This document shows, one piece after another, positions 1 through 7,410 of a stretch of DNA of 33,217 bases. Within the stretch, counting starts at the first letter, position 1. Each line of letters begins with the position of its first letter. The notes below the pieces were generated by a model. That model saw nothing but the letters and a program-made list of their open reading frames with translations, searched no databases and was not told where the DNA came from. This stretch comes from an uncultured Lachnospiraceae bacterium (GTDB lineage Bacteria > Bacillota > Clostridia > Lachnospirales > Lachnospiraceae). The stretch is from positions 1-33,217 of the forward strand of contig CAKRWT010000024.1 in NCBI GenBank assembly GCA_934418125.1, written 5' to 3'. The translations under genes were made by a program, and so were the position numbers.

Positions 1-76
1 GGGATTCGAACCCACGCGCCCTTGCGGACAAACGGTTTTCAAGACCGCCTCGTTATGACCACTTCGATACCTCTCC
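1..76 (-). tRNA. tRNA-Ser(UGA), 3' end cut off by the window edge
   Basis: Read on the minus strand, the sequence begins GGAGAGGT and runs through a D-arm, an anticodon stem GCGGT/ACCGT closing the 7-nt loop CTTGAAA (anticodon TGA), a long variable arm typical of class II tRNAs (GTCCGCAAGGGC region), and the T-arm GGTTCGAATCC. The long variable arm and UGA anticodon identify a serine tRNA reading UCA-type codons. The 3' acceptor strand lies outside the window, so the gene is partial. It has its own strong promoter (117-145) just downstream of the ispD operon. A nearby operon on the same strand encodes tRNA 3' processing and t6A modification enzymes, although this tRNA is not itself a t6A substrate because it lacks U36. 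Confidence 0.95.
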
Positions 77-116
77 AGGTTTCGCTCGCTTACCTCTCTC
101 GGTCAGCGCAAGACTT

Positions 117-145
117 ATCTTAGCAAAAAAGAAGTTAGGTGTCAA
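117..145 (-). promoter_or_regulatory. sigma-A type promoter for tRNA-Ser
   Basis: On the minus strand there is a consensus TTGACA (140-145), a 17-bp spacer and TAAGAT (117-122). The expected start lies about 35 nt before the mature tRNA 5' end at 76. Directly upstream of the -35 box is a run of A and T tracts (about 146-178) that looks like an UP element, as expected for a stable-RNA promoter. Confidence 0.8.
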
Positions 146-175
146 CATCTTTTTTCAAATTTTTTCAAAAAGTTT

Positions 176-215
176 TTATCCACATCAAAATGCGCCATCT
201 GTGCGGTTATCCACA
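176..215 (+). promoter_or_regulatory. two perfect DnaA-box sequences
   Basis: The nonamer TTATCCACA, the consensus DnaA box, occurs exactly at 176-184 and again at 207-215, in the same orientation and 31 bp apart. The first abuts the AT-rich tract upstream of the tRNA-Ser promoter. The second falls in the loop region of a hairpin, GCGCCAT (192-198) with ATGGCGC (221-227), that could be the weak terminator of the ispD operon (minus-strand tail ATTTTG). No dnaA, dnaN or other origin gene is nearby, so this is probably not oriC. Binding is inferred only from sequence. Confidence 0.5.
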
Positions 216-227
216 TGCTCATGGCGC
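192..227 (-). terminator. possible weak terminator hairpin after ispD
   Basis: A 7-bp perfect stem GCGCCAT/ATGGCGC carries an inner TGTG/CACA pairing and is followed on the minus strand by ATTTTG. It sits 22 bp past the ispD stop codon. The T tract is short, so it may act only partly, or the hairpin may simply frame a DnaA-box sequence. Confidence 0.35.
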
Positions 228-248
228 GCTCCACCCGCTTGTTGTTTT

Positions 249-1001
249 CTAATCTTTTTCCGTTCTTAGAAAGGTTTCTGCCACGTCAATATCTTCCGGT
301 GTGGTGATTTTAATGTTCTGATAAGAGCCCTCTACCAGTTTTACAGAAACATCCATGAAAGTTTCTACTAACATGGCATCATCGGTTATATGGATTCCTT
401 GCTTTGTCAGTTTTTCTTTCTGCCGGTACATCTTTTCATAAGCTTCGGTAATCAATCCGGTTTCAAAAACCTGCGGGGTCTGTACCTGCCACAGGCTTCT
501 CCGGTCCGGGGTCTGCACTGCATAGCCTGCTTCATCCACTATCTTAATAGTATCTTTTACGGGCATACCTGTCACACACGCCCTGTCGGTCTGTACGGTT
601 TCATAGCACCGTTTTATGATTTCTTCTGTCAGAAGCGGTCTGGCTCCATCATGGATAAAAACATACCCGCCCTCACAGCCTGCCTCTCCGCTTTGCTTCT
701 GCAATTCCAGCAGGGCATGGTATACAGAGTCATAACGTTCTGCTCCCCCAGCCACAATACTGCTTACCTTGTGAAAACCATATCGCTCTACCATTTCTTC
801 TTTCACATAGGAAAGGTCTTCTGCTCCGGCTACCAGAATACAATTATCTATAATAGCAGAATCCTCTGCTGCTTTCAGGGAATACCATAATACCGGTCTG
901 CCTGCCAGGAGCATATATTGTTTTGCCACTTTACTTTTCATTCTGCTTCCGCTGCCGGCAGCCAGAACAATCAGGGTGCATTTTTCTTTCGTGTCCATCA
1001 T
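249..1001 (-). CDS. ispD: 2-C-methyl-D-erythritol 4-phosphate cytidylyltransferase
   Basis: The 250-aa protein is the usual IspD length. It catalyses CTP + MEP to CDP-ME, the third step of the non-mevalonate isoprenoid pathway, in the cytoplasm. The N-terminal nucleotide-binding signature is LAAGSGSRM with the following lysines (about residues 13-24). Next come VFIHDGARPLLT, PVKDTIK and LWQVQTPQVF, all typical of the family, and a C-terminal NIKITTPEDI segment matching the conserved nucleotidyltransferase end. Two adjacent Met codons could start translation; an AAGGGA stretch precedes them. It is the last protein gene of the tsa/rnz operon, 21 bp after tsaD. No ispF partner is visible in the window. 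The assignment is firm on motif grounds. Confidence 0.95.
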   Translation of the reverse strand: MMDTKEKCTLIVLAAGSGSRMKSKVAKQYMLLAGRPVLWYSLKAAEDSAIIDNCILVAGAEDLSYVKEEMVERYGFHKVSSIVAGGAERYDSVYHALLELQKQSGEAGCEGGYVFIHDGARPLLTEEIIKRCYETVQTDRACVTGMPVKDTIKIVDEAGYAVQTPDRRSLWQVQTPQVFETGLITEAYEKMYRQKEKLTKQGIHITDDAMLVETFMDVSVKLVEGSYQNIKITTPEDIDVAETFLRTEKD

Positions 1002-1022
1002 TTTCCCTTAATCATCCTCTTC

Positions 1023-2051
1023 TTAGCGTTCTCCCAGTTTCAGGTTTGGCACCGCATTTAAGTCATAGCCGCTCCGTACCCCTTTTCTATATTCATAATA
1101 ACCTGCTGCCCCTATCATGGCAGCATTATCGGTACACAGTATAGGTGAAGGGTGGTAGAATTCAATTCCGCGCTCTGTACAGGCTTTCTCCAGTGCACTT
1201 CTTAAGCTGGAATTGGATGCCACGCCACCGGCAATAGCAAATTTCTTCATACCGCATTCCCGGACTGCCTGCATGGAATGCTCCACCAATACGTCGACTA
1301 CCGCCTTCTGGAAAGAAGCTGCCACGTCTGCCTGGCAGATTTCTATTCCTTTCATTTCACAGGAATTCAGGTAGTTCAACACCGCAGACTTTAAGCCGCT
1401 GAAGCTGAAGTCATAGACAGAATCTGCCACTTTGGCTCTTGGAAACTGAATCGCATCCGGATTGCCTTCCTTCGATACTTTGTCAATTTTGGGTCCACCC
1501 GGATAACCAAGCCCGATGGCTCTTGCCACTTTATCAAAGGCTTCCCCTGCCGCATCATCCCTGGTTCTTCCCAGGATTTCATATTCACCGTAGTCTTTTA
1601 CCTTGACCAGATGGGAATGTCCTCCGGATACCACAAGGCATACAAAAGGAGGCTCCAGTGCTTTGTTTTCAATATAATTGGCACTGATATGTCCTTCAAT
1701 ATGGTGCACACCTACCAGTGGGATTCCGGTCGCAAAGCTGATTGCCTTGGCTGCAGACACACCAACTAACAGAGCTCCTACAAGCCCCGGTCCATACGTC
1801 ACCGCAATGGCATCGATATCTTTCAGGGTTACACCAGCCTGCTGTAACGCTTCTTCGATTACCTGATTAATTTTCTCAATATGCTTACGCGAGGCGATTT
1901 CCGGAACCACACCTCCATATAATGTATGCAATGCTATCTGTGAAGATATGATATTGGAGAGAACCTCCCTGCCATTCCTGACAACGGCTGCCGCGGTTTC
2001 ATCGCAGGAGCTTTCAATTGCCAGAATTAATGTATCTTCCTTCATTTTCAT
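1023..2051 (-). CDS. tsaD: tRNA N6-threonylcarbamoyladenosine transferase
   Basis: TsaD (formerly Gcp/YgjD) transfers the threonylcarbamoyl group from TC-AMP to A37 of ANN-decoding tRNAs, working with TsaB and TsaE. The 342-aa length matches bacterial orthologues. The start [14 protein letters not shown] is the ASKHA-fold phosphate-1 motif. HHIEGH (116-121) supplies the HxxxH metal ligands, VSGGHSHLV follows, and GGVASN is the conserved C-terminal nucleotide-binding loop. MKMKE offers two possible starts. It is separated from tsaB/tsaE by rimI, a zinc protein, rnz and an anchored hypothetical, but all are on the same strand with small gaps, so the complete TsaBDE set sits in one likely transcription unit. 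The partner TsaC is not in the window. Confidence 0.96.
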   Translation of the reverse strand: MKMKEDTLILAIESSCDETAAAVVRNGREVLSNIISSQIALHTLYGGVVPEIASRKHIEKINQVIEEALQQAGVTLKDIDAIAVTYGPGLVGALLVGVSAAKAISFATGIPLVGVHHIEGHISANYIENKALEPPFVCLVVSGGHSHLVKVKDYGEYEILGRTRDDAAGEAFDKVARAIGLGYPGGPKIDKVSKEGNPDAIQFPRAKVADSVYDFSFSGLKSAVLNYLNSCEMKGIEICQADVAASFQKAVVDVLVEHSMQAVRECGMKKFAIAGGVASNSSLRSALEKACTERGIEFYHPSPILCTDNAAMIGAAGYYEYRKGVRSGYDLNAVPNLKLGER

Positions 2052-2063
2052 GCCTCTTTCTTT

Positions 2064-2630
2064 TTATTCTGCCAAATCCCACCCCAAAATCTTCCAGTGT
2101 TTCTCTTCATCCTGCCGTAAGACAAAGCACTCCATGGTAGAGGTAGTTTTGGCATCCTGTTTCAAATAATAGGTACAATATAAGCGCGCACAGGAATAGC
2201 CATTCTGGGTAAAGAACTCCACATCCGTACTGGCAGAGATTTCATAACTGCTTATGATGCACTTTTTCTCTTTCATCTGTGCAATTTCACTTTTCAGGTC
2301 TGTGAGATAATCTTCCTGTGTTTTATTAGCTATCAGCTCTGCATCATATAATTCCTGGATTTTCTGCGCAAGGTCAAGCAGCTCCTCCTCTGAATACTCT
2401 TCATTATAGAAGCACTTGGTAATTTCACTGTAGTATTTCACAACCTCTTTCGGTGTAGGGGGATAACTGCGTTCCAAATCCTTTAGCAGGACATTCTGGA
2501 CTGCCGTTATCTTAGCAGACTCCTCCTGGACTTCTTTTTCCTTATGGTTCAGATAATAATAGAATCCAAGAACAACCGCAACAACAAGAACTCCGATTAT
2601 CAGTATCTTGACTATCTTTGAACCTTTCAT
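2064..2630 (-). CDS. membrane-anchored extracytoplasmic hypothetical protein
   Basis: This 188-aa protein has no function I can name; it resembles lachnospiraceal DUF families (possibly DUF6715, unchecked). A short basic N-terminus (MKGSKIVK) leads into one hydrophobic segment (about residues 7-24), and the rest is hydrophilic and charged, so it is probably anchored with the bulk outside. A PPTPKEVVKYYSEI segment is followed by an acidic helical stretch, and the C-terminus (DEEKHWKILGW) resembles small extracytoplasmic beta domains. I chose the ATG at 2630 because GAGG lies six bases before it; in-frame upstream codons lie in a structured leader (2639-2703). It sits between rnz and tsaD in the tRNA-processing operon, which may be only positional. 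Confidence 0.75.
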   Translation of the reverse strand: MKGSKIVKILIIGVLVVAVVLGFYYYLNHKEKEVQEESAKITAVQNVLLKDLERSYPPTPKEVVKYYSEITKCFYNEEYSEEELLDLAQKIQELYDAELIANKTQEDYLTDLKSEIAQMKEKKCIISSYEISASTDVEFFTQNGYSCARLYCTYYLKQDAKTTSTMECFVLRQDEEKHWKILGWDLAE

Positions 2631-2638
2631 TTTTTGCC

Positions 2639-2703
2639 TCATTTCTGCGCACGCTTTTTGCGCATAACGAGTTTGTGTCAAGTGCGCGCAGACACAAATC
2701 TCG
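2639..2703 (-). repeat. structured leader, copy 1: stem-loop plus SD-linked hairpin
   Basis: On the minus strand a 12-bp stem (2668-2679 with 2691-2703, one bulged base) carries the loop TGCGCGCACTT. It is followed by a short hairpin TGCGC (2660-2664) / GCGCA (2646-2650) and then GAAATGAGG, whose GAGG is the ribosome-binding site of the 188-aa gene. The loop of the first stem can pair with the 3' arm of the second (TGCGCGC with GTGCGCA), allowing an alternative fold. Within it is an 8-codon reading frame MRKKRAQK (2639-2665) whose TGA overlaps the Shine-Dalgarno. A 39-base part (CAAACTCG to GAGG) recurs at about 8896-8935 with four mismatches. Confidence 0.6.
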
Positions 2704-2737
2704 CAATTGAAAAATTTTATTTTTCAATCTTTCCTCC

Positions 2738-3649
2738 TTATGCTTCCTCAAACAGAAGGTCTACGCTCCTGCCATCTTTGGCTGCAATGGCATTGGGAAA
2801 TATCCTGCGTACTTCTCCCATATATTCCTCCGGTCTGATAAGGGACGGGCTGTAATGGGTCAGCCACATTTCTTTTACCTGGGCTTTCCTGGCAAGCTCT
2901 GCTGCTTCATAGAAGGTCATGTGCTTATTTTCTATCGCCTTCTGTTTCTTTTCCGGCTCTCCGTACATTCCCTCACAGATAAACAAATCAGCCCCTTGGG
3001 CATTGTTTACGATGCTTTCTGTCGGTCTGGTATCGGTACAGTAAGTTACCTTCAGTCCTTTTCGGGCAGCCCCCAATACCATATCCGGGGTAAAAGTTCC
3101 TTCCTCTGCGGTAATGGTTTCTCCCTTTTGCAGGCGGTTCCAGTAATTTCTGGGAATGTTTAATGCCATTGCCCGCTCCACATCGAATTTACCAATCCGT
3201 TCCACCACAATATTGTAACCATAGCAGACAACGCTGTGGTTTACCTTATAGGCTTCAATCCGGAATCCGTCAAAGGGAATGGTTTCCTCCGGGTTCGTCA
3301 GCTCCATGCACCGGATTTCAAAGGGTAACTCCGGTGCTATCATACGAAGAGCACTGACTACCTTCGTCAATCCTTTTGGTCCAACCAAAAGAAGCGGCTC
3401 TGTCCTTTCTGCATTCCCCATGGTAAGGAGCATGCCCGGCAGTCCGCTGATATGGTCTGCATGAAAATGGGTAAAGCAGATAACATCAATGGGTTTGGGG
3501 CTCCAGCCCTTTTCCTTCATGGCAATCTGTGTACCTTCTCCGCAGTCAATCAATATACTTGTTCCATTGTATCTCGCCATCAGTGAAGTAAGCCATCTGC
3601 GGGGCAGCGGCATCATCCCTCCTGTGCCAAGTAAGCAAATATCTAACAT
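2738..3649 (-). CDS. rnz: ribonuclease Z (tRNA 3' endonuclease)
   Basis: RNase Z cleaves tRNA precursors just after the discriminator base to create the 3' end for CCA addition. The 303-aa metallo-beta-lactamase-fold protein has the short-form (about 300 aa) length. The zinc motif HFHADH is at 61-66 (HxHxDH), preceded by the strand ILIDCGEGTQ. The conserved histidine of VNHSVVCYGY, the aspartate of YCTDTRPT and the C-terminal histidines of NKHMTFYEAA and LTHYSPSL complete the site. An AATGGAG ribosome site precedes the ATG. It directly follows a small zinc-protein gene, in the same operon as tsaB/tsaD/tsaE. Family assignment over other beta-lactamase-fold proteins rests on length and the overall motif set. 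Confidence 0.93.
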   Translation of the reverse strand: MLDICLLGTGGMMPLPRRWLTSLMARYNGTSILIDCGEGTQIAMKEKGWSPKPIDVICFTHFHADHISGLPGMLLTMGNAERTEPLLLVGPKGLTKVVSALRMIAPELPFEIRCMELTNPEETIPFDGFRIEAYKVNHSVVCYGYNIVVERIGKFDVERAMALNIPRNYWNRLQKGETITAEEGTFTPDMVLGAARKGLKVTYCTDTRPTESIVNNAQGADLFICEGMYGEPEKKQKAIENKHMTFYEAAELARKAQVKEMWLTHYSPSLIRPEEYMGEVRRIFPNAIAAKDGRSVDLLFEEA

Positions 3650-3676
3650 AGCTTCTCCATTTCGTGGTGTCGCCGG

Positions 3677-3925
3677 CTAGAGAAGTTCCTTTCGTTCCCA
3701 CGTTTCTACCGGAATGGGGAACTGTGCAATCCATTTTTCATAACAGGCTTCACACAAATCAAATGCCTGGTTTTCTCCATCCTTTTTTCCAAAAAAACCA
3801 AACGCATGCTCCACATGAATACACTCTTCCTGTAGAATTCCATTCTGTAACGATAACTCCCTACGGCAGCAATTACATACCACCTTTGCTAATTCTGTTT
3901 TCTGACAATCTGTATATACTCGCAT
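3677..3925 (-). CDS. small double-CxxC zinc-binding protein
   Basis: The 82-aa protein has two cysteine pairs, VVCNCC near residue 17 and FDLCEACYEKW near residue 62, giving a likely single zinc site. Between them is a segment HVEHAFGFFGKKDGE reminiscent of small zinc-ribbon proteins of Firmicutes. No catalytic motif is evident, so I do not assign a function. An AGGAGG five bases before the ATG at 3925 decides this start over upstream in-frame Met codons. It lies 27 bp before rnz and after rimI in the tRNA-modification operon. A role as a nucleic-acid-binding accessory is possible but is not shown by the sequence. Confidence 0.75.
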   Translation of the reverse strand: MRVYTDCQKTELAKVVCNCCRRELSLQNGILQEECIHVEHAFGFFGKKDGENQAFDLCEACYEKWIAQFPIPVETWERKELL

Positions 3926-4004
3926 GGCATCCTCCTGTTTCTTCACCGTTTTCATTATAACAGCCATAACGTGCGGCAACAGTGGTAATTATTCCATGCG
4001 TTTC

Positions 4005-4439
4005 CTATCTCTTCCACATAATAAGGGCATCTTCCGTTGGTTTTTCGTAGAAGTGTGGGCGCACCCCTTCCGAGACAAATCCCACTTTCTCATAGACATG
4101 GATTGCCGCCTGGTTACTGACTCTTACTTCCAGTGTAAAAGCATTCAGTCCCTCCCGATATCCTTCTTCTATAAGATATTGCAGCAACCCGGTTCCAATA
4201 CCTCTGTTTCTGGCTTCCGGTTTAATCACCACATTGGTAATATTACCTTCCCCCACAATCAACAGAACGCCACAGCCGCCTAACAGCTCTCCGTCTTCCT
4301 CTGCCACATAGTATCTGGCGTCTTCCTTTTCAATCATCTGCCGGAAATCTTCTGATGACCAGGGCATGGAAAAGGCCTCTTCTTCCAGTTTACTGATAAC
4401 CGGTACATCCTCCGGCGTCATCTGTCTGTAACGAATCAT
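4005..4439 (-). CDS. rimI: GNAT N-acetyltransferase, RimI type
   Basis: The 144-aa protein has the full RimI pattern: N-terminal MIRYRQMTPEDVPVISKLEEEAF, the acetyl-CoA pyrophosphate loop RNRGIGTGLL (R/QxxGxG/A), then FTLEVRVSNQAAIHVYEKVGF. The LEVR(V)SN..A...Y.K.GF signature is characteristic of RimI, which acetylates the N-terminus of ribosomal protein S18 and possibly other proteins. Its ATG overlaps the tsaB stop codon by four bases (4436-4439), indicating translational coupling. The tsaE-tsaB-rimI order is a widely conserved neighbourhood in Firmicutes. The exact protein substrate here is not known. Confidence 0.92.
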   Translation of the reverse strand: MIRYRQMTPEDVPVISKLEEEAFSMPWSSEDFRQMIEKEDARYYVAEEDGELLGGCGVLLIVGEGNITNVVIKPEARNRGIGTGLLQYLIEEGYREGLNAFTLEVRVSNQAAIHVYEKVGFVSEGVRPHFYEKPTEDALIMWKR

Positions 4440-5143
4440 CCTTCCATTCTCTCCCGTTCTGCCTGGGACAGTCTCAAATATTCCGGTACATGTTCTGCGC
4501 CGCTTACATAGTTACCCAGGACATAATATTCCTGTGCCAGAGCAGCAACCGCTGCGGCTGACTGACGGCTGCGGTGTGCCGGGGCAAGAAGATAAGGTAC
4601 TTTCATAACCTCTTTCATGCGCTCCGCAAAAACGGGTACCCCATCCCCCAGAAATACAACCTTCCTGCCAAGTTCATTTAATACCTCTGCAATCTCATCA
4701 AAGGCTGCCGCACACTGTTCTTTTAAGGTATGCAGCTTATAGGCCTCTTTGTCTGCCACAAATTCATAAACACCGGTATAAACCTGGTTTCTTCTGGCAT
4801 CCATTATAGGGCACACCAGGCTGTCTGTCCCATACATCTGATAGGCCAGTCCATCTACGGTAGGGATTGGGATAATCGGTTTCTCCAATGCCAGCGCCAG
4901 CCCCTTCGCAGTAGCGGAACCGATACGCAGTCCGGTAAAAGAGCCGGGACCTGCTGCCACAGCAATGGCATCCACAGAATCCATATCCAGTTCTACCATG
5001 TTCCTGATTTCGTCTAACATAGGCAGCAATGTCTGGGAATGGGTTTTCTTATATTGTATGGTATATTCTGCAATTAAAGTATCGTTCTCCACCAGGGCCA
5101 CGGAAGCCACCAGTCCGGAACTGTCCAGTGCCAGTATTTTCAT
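4436..5143 (-). CDS. tsaB: t6A biosynthesis protein TsaB
   Basis: TsaB is the inactive-paralogue partner of TsaD; the heterodimer with TsaE forms the threonylcarbamoyl-transferase complex. The 235-aa protein begins MKILALDSSGLVASVALVEN, the ASKHA first strand-turn, and contains AAGPGSFTGLRIG, the TsaB/YeaZ signature (about residues 64-76). It lacks the HxxxH metal motif of TsaD, as expected. An AAAGGA site precedes the ATG; one base separates it from tsaE, and it overlaps rimI by four bases. The placement and motif leave little doubt. Confidence 0.95.
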   Translation of the reverse strand: MKILALDSSGLVASVALVENDTLIAEYTIQYKKTHSQTLLPMLDEIRNMVELDMDSVDAIAVAAGPGSFTGLRIGSATAKGLALALEKPIIPIPTVDGLAYQMYGTDSLVCPIMDARRNQVYTGVYEFVADKEAYKLHTLKEQCAAAFDEIAEVLNELGRKVVFLGDGVPVFAERMKEVMKVPYLLAPAHRSRQSAAAVAALAQEYYVLGNYVSGAEHVPEYLRLSQAERERMEG

Positions 5144-5144
5144 G

Positions 5145-5573
5145 TTATATCCTTTCTACAAGGATTCTCCGATAGTCAAATCCCTTCTCTAATACTTTCT
5201 CAATGGTAATCTGCGTATAATGCTCCGGTAAAATCTCTTCTATCAGATTCGCCCACTCAATCAGGCAGACTCCCTCTCCGTAAAAGCAGTCTTCGTAACC
5301 GATTTCATCCATCTCTTCCACGTCACCGATACGATACACATCAAAATGGTAAAAGGGCATCCTTCCCTCTTCGTATATCTGTACAATCGTAAAGGTTGGG
5401 CTGTTAATCGGCTCTTCGATGCCCAGTCCCTCTGCCACGCCCTGGGTAAAAACTGTCTTTCCTACTCCCAAATCACCAATCAGGGTATAGACTTCTCCCG
5501 GTCTGGCAGCCAGACCAATTTTTTTTCCAAAGGCAAAGGTTTCCTCTGCACTAAAAGTTTCTATCACTTCCAT
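5145..5573 (-). CDS. tsaE: t6A biosynthesis ATPase TsaE
   Basis: A 142-aa P-loop protein with Walker A GDLGVGKT at residues 33-40, the family motif NSPTFTIVQIYE, and FYHFDVYRI followed by a Walker-B-like CLIEWANLI. These are the hallmarks of TsaE (YjeE), the ATPase that resets the TsaB-TsaD complex during t6A synthesis. The length is slightly short but normal for Firmicutes. The ribosome site GAGGG lies at the end of the preceding YcxB-like gene. It is the first tRNA-modification gene of the transcription unit. Confidence 0.95.
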   Translation of the reverse strand: MEVIETFSAEETFAFGKKIGLAARPGEVYTLIGDLGVGKTVFTQGVAEGLGIEEPINSPTFTIVQIYEEGRMPFYHFDVYRIGDVEEMDEIGYEDCFYGEGVCLIEWANLIEEILPEHYTQITIEKVLEKGFDYRRILVERI

Positions 5574-5579
5574 CCTGTC

Positions 5580-6059
5580 TTACCCTCTGATTCTCACCTT
5601 ATTCGGCGGCATGTGTGTAGAAATCATTTCAATGACCTTATATTTCTGTTCTCCCAAATCCTTCTTGGGGAAAATGCAGGCATTGACCGGCGTGGTGTAA
5701 ACGACTACGCTGTTGAGGGTAGAAATTGCCCGATACATATTTTCCCATGCCATCTGCTGGACTTCCTCATCCTGGGACACTTCAATCCCTTCCTCGGTCA
5801 GCTTATAGTGTAACGGCTTCTTAAATGCCGGTGTCCGCTGCATCTGCTGCCTTGACTTTAAGAAAAAAGCCCACGGCAGATATAACAGGATGACAACTCC
5901 TACAATCAGACAAATCGGCTGTCTGTTGGAATAAAATAATACTATCATCAGCACTCCCACCATGGAACCTAACAGTCCCTGGATGTGGGTATAGGCATGA
6001 TGCAGCATATAATCATATAAAATATTAGCTGTTATTTTTACGTCAAATTCTACTTCCAT
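5580..6059 (-). CDS. YcxB-like membrane protein
   Basis: The 159-aa protein starts with a beta-rich segment (MEVEFDVKITANIL), has two adjacent hydrophobic helices (about residues 30-45 and 50-67, separated by NRQ) and ends in a soluble domain. There, YKLTEEGIEVSQDEEVQQMAWENMYRAI and FPKKDLGEQ match the pattern of YcxB-like (PF14317-type) proteins. The biochemical function is unknown. It is the promoter-proximal gene of the tsaE-tsaB-rimI unit, with the tsaE ribosome site inside its 3' end, so it may affect tsaE expression by coupling. The call is by pattern, not by search. Confidence 0.75.
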   Translation of the reverse strand: MEVEFDVKITANILYDYMLHHAYTHIQGLLGSMVGVLMIVLFYSNRQPICLIVGVVILLYLPWAFFLKSRQQMQRTPAFKKPLHYKLTEEGIEVSQDEEVQQMAWENMYRAISTLNSVVVYTTPVNACIFPKKDLGEQKYKVIEMISTHMPPNKVRIRG

Positions 6060-6101
6060 CTTCTTTGTACCTTCCGGTTTCCTGCTTTTTGTAATTCATG
6101 A

Positions 6102-6126
6102 AAAGCACCTACATTGCAGGTGCTTT
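6102..6126 (-). terminator. hairpin between the export operon and the tsa operon
   Basis: A perfect 9-bp stem AAAGCACCT/AGGTGCTTT with a 7-nt loop lies after the permease stop codon (6171), and on the minus strand it ends in TTTTC. It can terminate the export operon. It lies downstream of the next promoter (6140-6167), so the tsa-operon transcript would also begin with it, roughly from +8. Confidence 0.7.
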
Positions 6127-6139
6127 CTCTACTTACTCT

Positions 6140-6167
6140 ATTATACTGAAAAATACGGAAAGTGCAA
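6140..6167 (-). promoter_or_regulatory. promoter for the YcxB-tsaEB-rimI operon
   Basis: TTGCAC (6162-6167), a 16-bp spacer and a perfect TATAAT (6140-6145) lie on the minus strand, immediately after the permease gene end. The predicted start is near 6133, upstream of the hairpin at 6102-6126. Confidence 0.65.
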
Positions 6168-6170
6168 CCC

Positions 6171-7391
6171 TTACTCATGCCGCAGTGCTTCTATCGGGCT
6201 GAGCTTTGCTGCCTTCTTTGCCGGATACATACCGAAGAAAATTCCCACAGCGGAGGAAAACAGGGCTGCCATGAATACGGTGGAGACTTTTACCTGTGCG
6301 GTAAATCCCAGTGCACCACAGACTGCCACGGCCCCAAGACTTCCCAATATAATTCCCACGATACCACCAATCAGCGTAATAATACCCGCTTCTGCCAGGA
6401 ACTGAATCATAATGGATTTGGTTCTGGCACCTAAGGATTTCCGGATACCGATTTCTCTGGTTCGTTCGGTAACGGACACCAGCATGATATTCATAACGCC
6501 GATACCGCCTACCAGAAGGGAAATGGCTGCCACGAAGGAAATAAATATCGTAATAATTCCCAGAATACTGTCAAACTGTGCCTGACTGTCTGCAAAGCTT
6601 TCCATTAAAATCTTATTCTCACCACGAACATTGTGTCTGCTTTCCATTAACTGAATGGAATCTGCTGCCACCTGGGCAGAATATTCAGACTTCTCTGCTA
6701 TAATATAGAACTGGGAAAAATCCTCTACCCAGAAATCATAGCTGCTTCCCAACGTGGAAATCGGCATTTCAATCTGTAAATAACCGCCTCCATTTAACAT
6801 GGTAATCAATCCGGCAGCACTGTCCTGCCGGATACCCACAATCGTCAGTTCCTGGGTTACATTATAAATCGTCACTTCAAAGCTCATACCTACCACATCC
6901 GTGGTTCCAAATAACATTCTGGCACCACTTTCCGTGATAACACATACTTTGTTAGAAGACAGATAATCGCTCTGTGAAAAATATCTTCCTTTTACAATCG
7001 GCTCTGTAGAAGCACAGTATTGCAATGCCTCATTACCGGCATAGACAAGTGTTTCAAAATTTCCTTTTCTCCCTTTGGCATCTGCCCACATATTATACTG
7101 CGGAGTAACTCCCTTTACATGTTCCACCTTGTCTGCAATAGCCTCAAAATCTTCATCCGTAAAGCTCACATCATTGCCTTCTACGGAATCATTAGTATAC
7201 AATGCAATCTGTCCACCGGCGATGCTCTCCAGTTCGCTGTTAATCTCACCACGCATTCCGTTACCAATGGAAATAATCATAATAACAGAAGCGATACCAA
7301 TGATAATACCCAGCATGGTAAGGATGGAACGTCCTTTATTGCTCTTGATATTCATCAGGGCAATCTTAATATATTCCCAAATCTGTGCCAT
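6171..7391 (-). CDS. MacB-like ABC transporter permease (FtsX/MacB_PCD)
   Basis: The 406-aa permease has one N-terminal transmembrane helix (ILTMLGIIIGIASVIMIISIGNG), a large extracytoplasmic MacB_PCD domain (about residues 45-270), and three C-terminal helices. The cytoplasmic loop VTERTREIGIRKSLGARTKSIM is the FtsX signature. It ends MYPAKKAAKLSPIEALRHE, the family's standard C-terminus. With the upstream ATPase and membrane-fusion protein it forms a tripartite-type exporter that in Gram-positives works across one membrane. Substrates of such systems include antimicrobial peptides and other amphiphiles; the substrate here cannot be read from sequence. It is 19 bp after the fusion-protein gene and is the last gene of the operon. 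Confidence 0.9.
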   Translation of the reverse strand: MAQIWEYIKIALMNIKSNKGRSILTMLGIIIGIASVIMIISIGNGMRGEINSELESIAGGQIALYTNDSVEGNDVSFTDEDFEAIADKVEHVKGVTPQYNMWADAKGRKGNFETLVYAGNEALQYCASTEPIVKGRYFSQSDYLSSNKVCVITESGARMLFGTTDVVGMSFEVTIYNVTQELTIVGIRQDSAAGLITMLNGGGYLQIEMPISTLGSSYDFWVEDFSQFYIIAEKSEYSAQVAADSIQLMESRHNVRGENKILMESFADSQAQFDSILGIITIFISFVAAISLLVGGIGVMNIMLVSVTERTREIGIRKSLGARTKSIMIQFLAEAGIITLIGGIVGIILGSLGAVAVCGALGFTAQVKVSTVFMAALFSSAVGIFFGMYPAKKAAKLSPIEALRHE

Positions 7392-7410
7392 GATATCAAC
7401 CTGTCCCTTT

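Noticed and set aside
176..227. Replication origin suggested by the DnaA boxes
   Set aside because: Only two boxes, no dnaA/dnaN or other origin genes, and the AT tract is explained by the tRNA promoter.
390..890. A 166-codon plus-strand frame antisense to ispD
   Set aside because: No ribosome site or recognisable domain; it mirrors the well-supported ispD gene.
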